Positions 43,413 through 52,145 of a stretch of 64,000 nt of DNA are shown piece by piece (position 1 is the first letter of the stretch; the number at the start of each line of letters is the position of its first letter). The stretch comes from Pelagihabitans sp963710535 (GTDB taxonomy: Bacteria; Bacteroidota; Bacteroidia; Flavobacteriales; Flavobacteriaceae). The notes below the pieces were generated by a model that saw only the letters and a list, made by a program, of their open reading frames with translations, did not search any database and was not told the DNA's origin. Position numbers and translations under genes: made by a program. The stretch is taken from contig CAVQAW010000004.1 in NCBI GenBank assembly GCA_963710535.1, forward strand, positions 248,001 to 312,000, in the 5' to 3' direction.

Positions 43413-44444
43413 CTATCTTTTGAATTTCAATACTTCCGATCGGCCTTTCTTAAAAATCTTGTTGCTGGCCCCTTTTCCCTTTCTAAGCGCTTTTTGTGCT
43501 TCAAAAGGCAAGATATGAATTTCCTTACAGTGCTCGGAACAGCATTGTTGCATGGCCTTCGCACAGCTGTCGCACTGGATGAACAGCAAATGGCAAGCCT
43601 CGTTGGCACAGTTCACATGGGTATCACAGGGTTTCCCGCACTGATGGCATTGCGCAATGACCACATCGGTGATACGCTCCCCGCGTCTATGGTCAAAGAC
43701 AAAATTCTTCCCCAAAAACTTATTTTCAAGTTGTTGTTTTTCCACTTGTCGGGCGTAGTCGATGATGCCCCCTTCAAGTTGGTACACTTGTTTGAACCCT
43801 TTGTGTTTATAATAGGCGCTTGCCTTTTCACAACGAATGCCGCCGGTACAGTACATCACCAATTTCTTGTCCTCCTTGTGTGCGGCCAACGATTTTTCGA
43901 TGATATCCAAGGAATCCCTGAAAGTGTCAACATCGGGCGTTATGGCATTTTTAAAATGTCCGATTTCACTTTCATAATGGTTTCGCATATCCACTAAAAT
44001 TGTATCAGGATCTTCGATGAGCTCATTGAAACGTTCGGCATCGACATGAATCCCCTTATCGGTCACATCAAAAGTGGCATCGTTCAGACCATCCGCCACA
44101 ATTTTTTTGCGAACCTTCACCTTCAATTTAAGGAACGATTTGTTGTCGTGCTCTATGGCGATGTTCAATCTTACCTGCCTCAAAAAAACGATGCTGTCCA
44201 AATGTTTTTTGAAGGCGTCAAAATTTACAGCGGGAACCGACAACTGTGCATTGATTCCCTCATGGGCCACATAGATGCGGCCAAGTACGTCCAATTCATT
44301 CCAGTGGATGAAAAGGTGGTTGCGAAAAATCGACGGATTGCCAATGTGTGCATATTGATAGAAAGAGATGGTCAGACGTTCTTGCCCGGCCGCTTCAATA
44401 AGCGCTTCCCTTTCTTTGGCACTTAAGGTATTGTACAGTTGCAT
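43413..44444 (-). CDS. trhO: tRNA uridine(34) hydroxylase TrhO (rhodanese family)
   Basis: TrhO hydroxylates U34 of certain tRNAs using O2. The 343-residue protein has the N-terminal domain with YVAHEGINAQLSVP, the rhodanese catalytic cysteine in YCTGGIRCEKASAYY, and a C-terminal zinc-ribbon-like set of cysteines (CHQCGKPCDTHVNCANEAC, QCDSCAKAMQQCCSEHC). The start is ATG 44444; a TACTTTTG box lies 47 nt upstream. Confidence 0.92.
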   Translation of the reverse strand: MQLYNTLSAKEREALIEAAGQERLTISFYQYAHIGNPSIFRNHLFIHWNELDVLGRIYVAHEGINAQLSVPAVNFDAFKKHLDSIVFLRQVRLNIAIEHDNKSFLKLKVKVRKKIVADGLNDATFDVTDKGIHVDAERFNELIEDPDTILVDMRNHYESEIGHFKNAITPDVDTFRDSLDIIEKSLAAHKEDKKLVMYCTGGIRCEKASAYYKHKGFKQVYQLEGGIIDYARQVEKQQLENKFLGKNFVFDHRRGERITDVVIAQCHQCGKPCDTHVNCANEACHLLFIQCDSCAKAMQQCCSEHCKEIHILPFEAQKALRKGKGASNKIFKKGRSEVLKFKR

Positions 44445-44491
44445 GCTATACCAATATTTAAGTTAAAGAATGTGTGCTTTGAATTAAAATG

Positions 44492-44499
44492 CAAAAGTA
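44492..44499 (-). promoter_or_regulatory. Promoter -7 box for trhO
   Basis: The minus strand reads TACTTTTG, 47 nt before ATG 44444. Confidence 0.5.
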
Positions 44500-44652
44500 A
44501 ACATATTTCGCAAGCCGGCCCAGAAACGAATCCAAGTGACCATGGGTTTGGATTGACTGCCTCGTTTTAGGCCTTAAGGGCAGAGATTAAAATAGGCCTC
44601 GAAGTATCCCGGAAAGCCTCGGGTATGGCACCTTTGAAGGAAAAGTTGCAAT

Positions 44653-44685
44653 AAAAAAGGGCCTTGAAGTTCATCAAAGCCCTTT
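44653..44685 (-). terminator. Orphan minus-strand terminator
   Basis: On the minus strand AAAGGGC and GCCCTTT close a hairpin extended by TTGA/TCAA, followed by TTTTTT. The only sequence upstream on this strand before recA (opposite strand) is 310 bp without a known gene, so it may end a small RNA. Confidence 0.65.
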
Positions 44686-44944
44686 GCCGGCCATTCCATT
44701 TTTTCTTCTTCATAGCATTCTTTAGAATCCAAAAAGGAAATGACCACCACTGCCCATTGCCACTAAAAACAATGGATGATATATTGAGTTAGTATACCCT
44801 GTTTTAAGGTAGATGCCGAGAGGTTAAAAAGGTTGCGTTGATATGCGACTTTGTCCAAATTTTTCATTTGGCATGCTCAAAGTGGGGCAGATTCCAAAAT
44901 TCAAGACCGACAATCCCCTTTCCTGATATCGAAAGCCGTTCTGC

Positions 44945-44975
44945 TTGAATTATGCAAAAAGAAATGGTAATTTAG
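44945..44975 (+). promoter_or_regulatory. Promoter of recA
   Basis: TTG at 44945-44947 and TAATTTAG at 44968-44975 (one mismatch to TAnnTTTG) are 20 nt apart. The box ends 20 nt before the ATG. No LexA box is recognised. Confidence 0.5.
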
Positions 44976-44995
44976 CCGTCCTAACATAAAGAAAA

Positions 44996-46000
44996 ATGAG
45001 TTCCGAAAAAGAAGCAAAATTAAAGGCCCTAAAGCTAACCCTTGACAAACTGGACAAAACCTATGGAAAAGGTGCTGTAATGAAGATGGGTGACAGTGTT
45101 GTCGAAGATGTCGAGGTAATACGTTCCGGTTCATTGGGATTGGATATAGCACTTGGTGTCGGGGGCTATCCCAGGGGCAGAGTGATCGAAATATATGGTC
45201 CCGAATCTTCAGGTAAAACCACGCTTACCTTACATGCTATTGCTGAGGCTCAGAAAAATGGGGGCATCGCAGCTTTTATCGATGCAGAACATGCGTTCGA
45301 TCGTTTTTATGCCCAAAAGTTGGGCGTAGATATCGATAATTTGATCATTTCGCAGCCCGATAACGGCGAGCAGGCTTTGGAAATCACCGATAACTTAATC
45401 CGTTCCGGTGCCATCGATATCGTCGTCATCGATTCGGTGGCCGCACTGACCCCAAAAAGCGAAATCGAGGGCGAAATGGGCGATTCTAAAATGGGGCTTC
45501 ATGCCCGTTTGATGTCACAGGCACTTCGTAAATTAACCGGGTCGATCAGTAAAACCCATTGTACGGTAATTTTCATCAACCAATTAAGGGAAAAAATCGG
45601 GGTGATGTTCGGAAACCCGGAAACCACGACAGGAGGAAATGCCCTCAAATTTTATGCTTCCGTAAGGCTTGATATTCGCCGTTCGACACAAATCAAGGAT
45701 GTTGATGGGGGTGTCCAGGGCAATAAAACCAGGGTCAAAGTGGTAAAGAACAAAGTTGCCCCTCCGTTTAAAACCGCGGAATTCGACATTATGTACGGAG
45801 AAGGCATATCCAAAATCGGTGAAATCCTTGATCTGGGCGTACAATATGAAATCATCAAAAAAAGTGGGTCTTGGTTCAGTTATGGGGACACCAAATTAGG
45901 CCAGGGAAGAGATGCCGTGAAGGCTTTATTGGTCGATAATCCCGAACTTATGGACGAACTCGAAGGCAAGATCAAGGAAGCCCTGGAAATCATAAAATAA
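44996..46000 (+). CDS. recA: Recombinase RecA
   Basis: RecA forms ATP-dependent filaments on single-stranded DNA for recombination and SOS signalling. The 334-residue protein shows Walker A GPESSGKTT, AFIDAEHAFD, VIDSVAALTPKSEIEGEMGD, the L2 region FINQLREKIGVMFGNPETTT and GGNALKFYASVRLDIRR. Its length is normal, and the last residues lack a long acidic tail. It is preceded by a two-part promoter. Confidence 0.98.
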   Translation: MSSEKEAKLKALKLTLDKLDKTYGKGAVMKMGDSVVEDVEVIRSGSLGLDIALGVGGYPRGRVIEIYGPESSGKTTLTLHAIAEAQKNGGIAAFIDAEHAFDRFYAQKLGVDIDNLIISQPDNGEQALEITDNLIRSGAIDIVVIDSVAALTPKSEIEGEMGDSKMGLHARLMSQALRKLTGSISKTHCTVIFINQLREKIGVMFGNPETTTGGNALKFYASVRLDIRRSTQIKDVDGGVQGNKTRVKVVKNKVAPPFKTAEFDIMYGEGISKIGEILDLGVQYEIIKKSGSWFSYGDTKLGQGRDAVKALLVDNPELMDELEGKIKEALEIIK

Positions 46001-46129
46001 CACCCCAAACCTTTCCCCAGTTCTACATAGGCTTCGCACTGACAACGGCACATGAAAAAGTCGTTCCTTCAGAAGTCCGCATACGCAACCTTTGTGCTTT
46101 CTTGGCATCTTAGGGAAAAATTGTATTGT

Positions 46130-46543
46130 ATGAAAAGGCTTGCGGTTATATTCGGGATACTGTTCACCGTCATGATCGGAACATCCTGTAACAACGACGA
46201 TGGTGTTAATTTTCATTTTACCGCCTTGGAGATCACAGGGGCAACCTTACCGGAATCGTTTCAATTGAATGGAAGATATCAAATAACGGTTACCTATACC
46301 AGGCCCGATGATTGCACCTATTTCGAAGGATTTGACGTGGTGCAGAAAGACCTTACCGTTCGTGATGTCGTCGCCATTGGTTCCGTACTAACCGATGAGG
46401 CATGTACGGAAAGTACGGAGGAAGTACAGGCGACCTTCAATTTTGTGGTGCTCTATGATCAAACCTATCTTTTCCGATTCTGGCAAGGCGAGGATGAAAA
46501 TGGAGATGCAATATATTTGCAGGTCGAGGTGCCGGTTGAATAA
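46130..46543 (+). CDS. Small lipoprotein of unknown function
   Basis: The 137-residue product has a lipoprotein signal (MKRLAVIFGILFTVMIGTSC, Cys20) and then an all-beta pattern with a conserved-looking pair of Cys (DDCTYFEGF and DEACTESTEE). ATG 46130 is used because the longer frame adds a non-signal stretch. It lies between recA and the ECF sigma gene on the same strand. The family is not recognised. It could relate to the envelope-stress pair downstream, but only position suggests that. Confidence 0.65.
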   Translation: MKRLAVIFGILFTVMIGTSCNNDDGVNFHFTALEITGATLPESFQLNGRYQITVTYTRPDDCTYFEGFDVVQKDLTVRDVVAIGSVLTDEACTESTEEVQATFNFVVLYDQTYLFRFWQGEDENGDAIYLQVEVPVE

Positions 46544-46693
46544 GTTCATGGAAATGCACAAAACGAGAATTTAGGCGGGGCAGCAGTCATCAATATAGAG
46601 CACCATGATCAACCGTTCCATACGCTCAATGGAATGACAATGGGATCGATGAAATGAGGGCATTGCTAATCAATTGTAATCTAACCAACAAAT

Positions 46694-47257
46694 TTGAGTT
46701 TAGAAGAGCTCATACATAATTGCAAAAAAGGCAATCGGAAGGCGCAGGAACTCCTATATCGAAATTATTCCGCCGCGCTCTTCGGTATTTGCCTGAAATA
46801 TTCCCGCAATAGAACGGAAGCCGAGGACAACCTTCATGATAGTTTTATGACCATTTTCGATAAAATCGATCAATATCGGTTCAAGGGTTCCTTTGAGGGA
46901 TGGATCAAAAGGATCACCATCAATACGGTTTTACAAAAATACCGTAAAGAAGTACACTTGAATGTGGTCAATGAAAATCAAGTAGAGCAGGAAACCGATT
47001 TGGAGTCCAGTGATTCCGATATCAGCCTACAGACCCTGTTGCGCTATATTCAGGAGTTGCCCAATAAATACAGACTGACTTTCAACATGTATGTAATGGA
47101 TGGGTATTCGCACAATGAGATCGCCAAACAATTGGGAACTTCCACCGGGACTTCCAAATCAAATCTGGCGCGTGCAAGAATGTTATTAAAAGAAAAAATC
47201 GAATCCGACAGAAATATGGCGATCATAGGGGTGTTGGTTTTCCTATTGGAAATCTGA
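46694..47257 (+). CDS. ECF-type RNA polymerase sigma factor (partner of the next gene)
   Basis: The 187-residue protein has sigma-70 region 2 (residues about 20-90: YRNYSAALFGICLKYSRN, AEDNLHDSFMTIF, GWIKRITINTVLQKYRK) and region 4 (about 112-168: LPNKYRLTFNMYVMDGYSHN, EIAKQLGTSTGTSKSNLARA). The start must be TTG 46694: a stop lies 9-12 nt upstream in frame, and the first in-frame ATG is at residue 52. The C-terminus ends in a hydrophobic tail (MAIIGVLVFLLEI), unusual for a sigma factor. It is 63 nt upstream of the anti-sigma-like membrane protein. Confidence 0.9.
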   Translation: MSLEELIHNCKKGNRKAQELLYRNYSAALFGICLKYSRNRTEAEDNLHDSFMTIFDKIDQYRFKGSFEGWIKRITINTVLQKYRKEVHLNVVNENQVEQETDLESSDSDISLQTLLRYIQELPNKYRLTFNMYVMDGYSHNEIAKQLGTSTGTSKSNLARARMLLKEKIESDRNMAIIGVLVFLLEI

Positions 47258-47320
47258 CATTTTGCATAAGACACCAAATGGCGGAAAAAGAAATGATACG
47301 AAATTCAAACCCTTTTAGAA

Positions 47321-48886
47321 ATGGGCGAAAACAAGCTTGACAAACTATTCCAAGAGAAGATAAGAGACCTGCAGGAGGTACCCGATGATAGGGTATGGTC
47401 GGCAATTTCAGATTCTTTGGAAAAACGAAAAAAATCGAAAATCATTCCCCTTTGGTGGAAACTTGGCGGGGTGGCCGCCGTATTGGCCATTGCAGTTGTT
47501 GCCATTACCCAATTGTCAGATAACCGTGGAGGAGATGCCATCATCACTGACGTGGAACAAAGCGGACCTGCTCAAAAAGATGGTCCCGAAGATCAGCAAA
47601 CCCCCATGTTAAAAGATAAGGAGGGAACGGATGCAATGGTAGAGGTCGAAAAACCAGAAGCGGAGGAAAACGGCCAGAAGCGCACTACTTTGGAAGAGTC
47701 GCCAGATCGTATAGCGGTTACCAAGAGTGCCAAGGCCCGCAAGGCCAACGCGGAGGTAACGCCCCAAAATACTGGGAGGCCCTCAATTAGCGGGGATAAA
47801 GAAGCTGAAATCGCTGCCGCTCAAAAGCATGACGGTCCGGATAAAAAGACAGCGACCGCATCTGATTTGGTAAAAAATGATCGAATCAACTCGGGCAATG
47901 GGGGTATGAACAGGGGAGCTGAACCAAAGAAAGAATCGATTGCTGAGGCCCAGACAGGTCCTGATGCCATTGAAAAATCGCAAAAAGACGAAAATAGGCT
48001 GTCCGCCCAAAATGGCCTTGCCGAAAATTCGCCCAAACCAAATGAGGGGAAAATGGAGGTTTTGGCCAAAGATTCGGTGGGTAAAAAATCGCTATATGAT
48101 GAGATAGCCGCCCAAGAACAAATGGAAATCGAGGAAATTCCACGAAAAAAATGGTCGGCAGGTCCCAACGTAGCACCCGTTTATTTCAATGCCTTCGGGG
48201 AAGGTTCCCCGGTTCATTCCATATTTGTTCCCAATGCCAAGTCCGGGGAAACAAATCTGAGTTACGGTCTTTCCGTCGCTTATGAAATCAACGATCGGCT
48301 CAGTCTGAGATCGGGAATCAACAAAGTAGATTACGGGTATGGAACCGCCGATGTTGAATTTACCTCTTCGGCTGAGAGTTCGGCCAACGGTCAAATCGAC
48401 AATATCGACTATGCCCTCACTTCAAGGAATCTTGTGGTACAGAGCAAGGCAGGCGCCAGGGTCGTCTCTGTAAATGAAGCCCCCGAAACCAAGGCGCTCG
48501 ATGTGACGGCCAAAAGCGCTGCCCGTGACGGCAATATGTCCCAGCAGTTCGGTTATTTGGAAGTGCCTTTGGAGCTGAATTATGCCTTGGTAGACCGCAA
48601 AGTGGGCCTCCATGTGATCGGTGGATTCAGTTCCCTTTTTCTGGTCGACAATGCCGTTACCCTGACTTCCGGTAATCAAACCATGGAAATGGGAGAGGCA
48701 AACAATATCAATTCGGTTAATTTTAGTACCAATGTCGGTTTTGGCATTGATTATAAGTTTTCCCCCAATATAATATTGAACTTAGAGCCCATTTTTAAAT
48801 ACCAGTTGAATACCTTCTCGAATGTGGACGGTACATTTCAACCTTTTTCAGTGGGCGTGTATAGTGGCCTAAGTTTTAAATTTTGA
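47321..48886 (+). CDS. Anti-sigma-like protein predicted to span both membranes (Dma type)
   Basis: The 521-residue protein has three parts. Residues 1-43 are a soluble head (DKLFQEKIRDLQEVPDDRVW) suited to bind the sigma factor. Residues about 44-65 are one transmembrane helix (IIPLWWKLGGVAAVLAIAVV). Residues about 66-272 are a Lys/Glu/Ala/Gly-rich, probably disordered linker. Residues about 276-521 look like a small outer-membrane barrel, with alternating strands (APVYFNAF, LSYGLSVAYEIN, YLEVPLELNYAL, VGFGIDYKF) and a C-terminal Phe (YSGLSFKF). This matches the dual-membrane-spanning anti-sigma (Dma) proteins described in Bacteroides thetaiotaomicron. It follows the ECF gene and ends at a terminator. 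Confidence 0.85.
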   Translation: MGENKLDKLFQEKIRDLQEVPDDRVWSAISDSLEKRKKSKIIPLWWKLGGVAAVLAIAVVAITQLSDNRGGDAIITDVEQSGPAQKDGPEDQQTPMLKDKEGTDAMVEVEKPEAEENGQKRTTLEESPDRIAVTKSAKARKANAEVTPQNTGRPSISGDKEAEIAAAQKHDGPDKKTATASDLVKNDRINSGNGGMNRGAEPKKESIAEAQTGPDAIEKSQKDENRLSAQNGLAENSPKPNEGKMEVLAKDSVGKKSLYDEIAAQEQMEIEEIPRKKWSAGPNVAPVYFNAFGEGSPVHSIFVPNAKSGETNLSYGLSVAYEINDRLSLRSGINKVDYGYGTADVEFTSSAESSANGQIDNIDYALTSRNLVVQSKAGARVVSVNEAPETKALDVTAKSAARDGNMSQQFGYLEVPLELNYALVDRKVGLHVIGGFSSLFLVDNAVTLTSGNQTMEMGEANNINSVNFSTNVGFGIDYKFSPNIILNLEPIFKYQLNTFSNVDGTFQPFSVGVYSGLSFKF

Positions 48887-48949
48887 CATTAGTTTCATTT
48901 AAGATAGAAGTTGGTTAGGAATGCCGTTGTTGAGCGCAATGGCGACTTC

Positions 48950-48983
48950 AGCGCCTTAGCAAGACTGTTAAGGCGCTTTTTTT
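48950..48983 (+). terminator. Terminator of the ECF / anti-sigma unit
   Basis: The stem AGCGCCTTA with TAAGGCGCT (10-nt loop) is followed by seven T residues. Confidence 0.85.
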
Positions 48984-48994
48984 ATCGAAAGTGA

Positions 48995-49738
48995 TCAGAA
49001 TGGCCCACCTTGCAAATCTTTCAAGATCACTTGCCTGACTTTGTCCCGAAGTCCGGTTTTGTCGGCTTCGGATAAATGAGCCGTTTCCAAAAAAGGATGA
49101 ACTTTGGCACGCAACGGCCCCGGTGAACCGCTAAAAAATGTAAATGAAAACCTTTTTTTACAATCGTAAAAGGTAATGGGCACCACCGGAATGTTATGGT
49201 CGATAGCCATTTTGAAGGCCCCATCCTTGAAATTGTCCAATAGTACGTCTTCTACCGGAACACCCCCTTCCGGAAAAATGCATATGCTCATGCCTTGTCC
49301 AAGCCGTTTTTGGGCACGGCGATATACCCCCGTTCTGCTTCTGGCATTGTCCCTGTCGACCATGATGCAGACCCTTTTAAAGAAAAATCCGAACAAAGGA
49401 ACCTTCTCCAATTCTTTTTTGCCGACGAAAACAAAGGGATTTTGACCCACCCGAAGCATTAACATGATATCGAGCATACTGGTATGGTTGGCCACCAACA
49501 TATAGCTCTTCCCGCGCTCCAATTTTTGGGCGTACTTGGCCTTGGGCGGGCATCCCATACCGTAAAGAATAATATTCGCCCAAATATTTCTGGCCATCCA
49601 AAAAAACTGCGGATACCATTTTTCCGAAAGGGTCAAAAACAGTAGTATTGGAAAAAAAACTACTATGGGCAGCGCAACCAGGATATAAAACCAAATACGG
49701 TAAAGCGCATATCCAATATTTTTAATAAAACGAGGCAT
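48995..49738 (-). CDS. plsC: 1-acyl-sn-glycerol-3-phosphate acyltransferase (PlsC family)
   Basis: The 247-residue membrane-bound enzyme acylates lysophosphatidate to phosphatidate. The catalytic HX4D motif is in VANHTSMLD, and the substrate motif is in CIFPEGGVPVED. Two hydrophobic stretches near the N-terminus anchor it. A TACATTTG box lies only 5 nt before the ATG. It is divergent from trpS. Confidence 0.9.
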   Translation of the reverse strand: MPRFIKNIGYALYRIWFYILVALPIVVFFPILLFLTLSEKWYPQFFWMARNIWANIILYGMGCPPKAKYAQKLERGKSYMLVANHTSMLDIMLMLRVGQNPFVFVGKKELEKVPLFGFFFKRVCIMVDRDNARSRTGVYRRAQKRLGQGMSICIFPEGGVPVEDVLLDNFKDGAFKMAIDHNIPVVPITFYDCKKRFSFTFFSGSPGPLRAKVHPFLETAHLSEADKTGLRDKVRQVILKDLQGGPF

Positions 49739-49743
49739 GGAAT

Positions 49744-49751
49744 CAAATGTA
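49744..49751 (-). promoter_or_regulatory. Promoter -7 box immediately before plsC
   Basis: The minus strand reads TACATTTG and ends 5 nt before the ATG at 49738, which implies a very short or absent leader. Confidence 0.4.
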
Positions 49752-49782
49752 GCAATTTCACCTCGCTTTTTGCGATTTGTTT

Positions 49783-49790
49783 TACCTTTG
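49783..49790 (+). promoter_or_regulatory. Promoter -7 box for trpS
   Basis: TACCTTTG matches TAnnTTTG and ends 20 nt before ATG 49811. The -33 element is weak. Confidence 0.5.
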
Positions 49791-49810
49791 TCACCTCATC
49801 CAAAAGGCTA

Positions 49811-50779
49811 ATGGCAAGAATTCTTACTGGTATTCAAAGTACAGGCATCCCGCACCTCGGCAACATTTTGGGGGCCATAATGCCTGCCATTGAAATGGCG
49901 GCCGATCCAAGGAACCAGTCGTTCCTTTTCATTGCTGACATGCATTCGCTTACCCAAATCAAAAACGGAAAGGAGCTTCGACACAATACCTATGCGACCG
50001 CAGCGACCTGGTTGGCTTTCGGTTTGGATATCGAAAAAACAGTGTTCTATAGGCAAAGCGACGTGCCTCAAGTCACGGAACTGGCCTGGTACCTCAGCTG
50101 CTTTTTTCCCTATCAGCGCCTGACCCTTGCCCATTCCTTCAAAGACAAGGCCGATCGTTTGGATGATATCAATGCCGGCCTGTTTACCTATCCGATGTTA
50201 ATGGCTGCAGATATACTGTTGTATGATGCCAACATCGTTCCCGTGGGCAAGGACCAATTGCAGCATTTGGAAATGACCAGAGACGTCGCAGCACGCTTTC
50301 AGGCCCAATTTGGGGAGACCTTCGTCATGCCCGATGCCAAAGTGCAAGAGGAAACGATGTACGTTCCAGGTACCGATGGTGAAAAAATGAGCAAGAGCAA
50401 AGGAAATCTGATCAATCTGTTTCAGACCGATAAACAATTGCGCAAACAGATCATGGGCATAAAAACAGACAGTACGCCGATGGAAGACCCCAAGAATCCG
50501 GACTCTGACAATGTCTTTGCCCTATATAAGATATTGGCTTCCCCGGTGCAGGTCGAGGCAATGCGAACCCAATATTTGGCTGGGAACTATGGTTATGGCC
50601 AGGCGAAACAGGCCCTCTATGAATTGATGCTCGACCGATTCGGGAACGCCCGGGAGCAATTCCAATATTATATGAATCATCTCGACGAAGTGGACGAAGC
50701 CCTCTCGGTCGGGGCTGTTAAAGCAAAAAGAGTGGCCGATGGGGTGCTGGAAAGGGTGCGGTCTAAAATAGGATATTGA
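49811..50779 (+). CDS. trpS: Tryptophanyl-tRNA synthetase
   Basis: This class I synthetase charges tRNA-Trp. The 322-residue protein shows the HIGH-type motif GIPHLGNILGAI and the KMSKS loop EKMSKSKGNLINLF, with the tryptophan-pocket stretch YPMLMAADILLYD and VPVGKDQLQHLEMTRD. Length is standard. A T-rich stretch with an ACCG/CGGT palindrome (50794-50807) follows the stop. Confidence 0.97.
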   Translation: MARILTGIQSTGIPHLGNILGAIMPAIEMAADPRNQSFLFIADMHSLTQIKNGKELRHNTYATAATWLAFGLDIEKTVFYRQSDVPQVTELAWYLSCFFPYQRLTLAHSFKDKADRLDDINAGLFTYPMLMAADILLYDANIVPVGKDQLQHLEMTRDVAARFQAQFGETFVMPDAKVQEETMYVPGTDGEKMSKSKGNLINLFQTDKQLRKQIMGIKTDSTPMEDPKNPDSDNVFALYKILASPVQVEAMRTQYLAGNYGYGQAKQALYELMLDRFGNAREQFQYYMNHLDEVDEALSVGAVKAKRVADGVLERVRSKIGY

Positions 50780-50793
50780 TTCTTGCCGAACAG

Positions 50794-50807
50794 ACCGGCT
50801 GGTCGGT
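50794..50807. repeat. ACCG-N6-CGGT palindrome after trpS
   Basis: The word ACCGGCTGGTCGGT resembles the ACCG/GGTCGGT words upstream of sdhC (29877-29894, 30007-30020). It lies between trpS and dprA, in the 3' flank of both genes. Confidence 0.35.
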
Positions 50808-50937
50808 TAGTCCCTTTACTTTTTTTTTAAAACATCTTGGCTATCGGATTTAACGATAAGTTTGATCGTTCTTTGAACATATTTTGCCCGAGTAGTAACG
50901 AAAACGATGCATTCCAGACCCATTGGTCGGTAACAAA

Positions 50938-52041
50938 TCAGATGGCTTCGTACAATTTCCCCGGCAATGGCCGGATAACCCCTTTCATTTCCATGTTCAA
51001 TAGGGTAGACGAAACCCTATATACGGGAAGTTCACATTTCAAGGAAATCGAATCGAGTTGCTGTTTTCCGGTTTTTTGTAAAAAGCCATAAATCGACTCT
51101 TCATAGGGATCCAATTCAACAAATAATTGCTTTTGCACAGGCTTCGATTTGGGCAATTCCAAATCCCATCCCAGCATATAGACCAAATCCGCCGGGGAAG
51201 TGAGCATGTGCGCCTTTTGTTGCTTTATCAGATTGTTGCAGCCAACGCTGAAGCTGTCGCTGGAGCGTCCCGGAACCGCAAAGACATCGCGATTATAGCT
51301 ACAGGCAATATCGGCCGTCACCAAACTGCCCCCTTTTTCGGCCGACTCGATGACCACGGTAGCCACCGATAAACCGGCGATGATCCGGTTGCGTCTTAAA
51401 AAATTCTCGCGATCTGGCTTGCTCGTACTCCAGAATTCGGTAACAAAACCGCCTTTTTTTTCCATATCCTGATTGAACCTAGCATGGCTTGGTGGATAGG
51501 TCTGGTTCAATCCGTGGGCCAGACAGCCGATCGTCTGTAAACCGTTTTTAATGGCCGCTTTATGGGCACAGATGTCGACCCCATATGCATAGCCACTTAC
51601 GATGGTCGGATTCAATGGTGCGAGTTGCGTCACAAGTTCCTCACAAAAATTCAGCCCATAGGAGGTCACGTTACGGGTGCCCACGATACTGATGGTCCTA
51701 TTGGCTTCAAAATCGACCTGCCCCCTTTTAAAAAGCAGGATGGGCCCGTCAATACAGTGTTTGAGGTAGGCCGGGTAATCGGCATCCATAAAGTAAGACC
51801 ATTCGATCGCATGCTTCCTAAGGTAGGCCATCTCTCTTTGAGCCGCTTCCAGGTGTTGCCGGTCTTGCAAGCCGCGGAGCATTAAGGTGCCGATACCCTC
51901 GATCTTCTCAAGATGTAGCAGCTTTTCCGAAAAAACAGCCTCCGGACCGCCACAATGGGCAATCAGCTTCTTCGCAGTGATATCGCCTATATTGGGCACG
52001 TTCTGAAGCCTTAAGACTGCGGTCAATTCATCGTTGGTCAT
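50938..52041 (-). CDS. dprA: DNA-processing protein DprA
   Basis: DprA loads RecA on incoming single-stranded DNA in natural transformation and is widely present outside competent strains. The 367-residue protein has an N-terminal helix-hairpin-helix region (NVPNIGDITAKKLIAHCGG), the Rossmann-like core (ISIVGTRNVTSYGLNFCEEL, VSGYAYGVDICAHKAAI, GFVTEFWS, FLRRNRIIAGLS) and a C-terminal winged-helix DML1-like domain. A TAACTTTG box is 12 nt upstream of the ATG. Confidence 0.94.
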   Translation of the reverse strand: MTNDELTAVLRLQNVPNIGDITAKKLIAHCGGPEAVFSEKLLHLEKIEGIGTLMLRGLQDRQHLEAAQREMAYLRKHAIEWSYFMDADYPAYLKHCIDGPILLFKRGQVDFEANRTISIVGTRNVTSYGLNFCEELVTQLAPLNPTIVSGYAYGVDICAHKAAIKNGLQTIGCLAHGLNQTYPPSHARFNQDMEKKGGFVTEFWSTSKPDRENFLRRNRIIAGLSVATVVIESAEKGGSLVTADIACSYNRDVFAVPGRSSDSFSVGCNNLIKQQKAHMLTSPADLVYMLGWDLELPKSKPVQKQLFVELDPYEESIYGFLQKTGKQQLDSISLKCELPVYRVSSTLLNMEMKGVIRPLPGKLYEAI

Positions 52042-52053
52042 CTATCATAAGGT

Positions 52054-52061
52054 CAAAGTTA
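52054..52061 (-). promoter_or_regulatory. Promoter -7 box for dprA
   Basis: The minus strand reads TAACTTTG, 12 nt before ATG 52041. Confidence 0.4.
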
Positions 52062-52145
52062 TCCACAAATTACAGAAAATATTATGTTAATAAAAAGTAA
52101 AGAACTTAGGCTTTAAACCACTTCAATTTTTTAATATTTGTCGTA

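Larger units (their letters stand above)
44445..44995. other. 551-bp intergenic region between trhO and recA
   Basis: It holds the trhO promoter box (44492-44499), a minus-strand terminator (44653-44685) without a gene assigned to it, and the recA promoter (44945-44975). No protein gene is supported; an 11-codon minus-strand frame at 44722-44757 is too short to judge. Confidence 0.5.

Noticed and set aside
44722..44757. An 11-codon minus-strand ORF (MGSGGHFLFGF) upstream of the orphan terminator.
   Set aside because: It is too short to separate from chance without comparative data.
44901..45152. An 83-codon minus-strand frame over the recA start.
   Set aside because: It is a shadow of the recA coding region.
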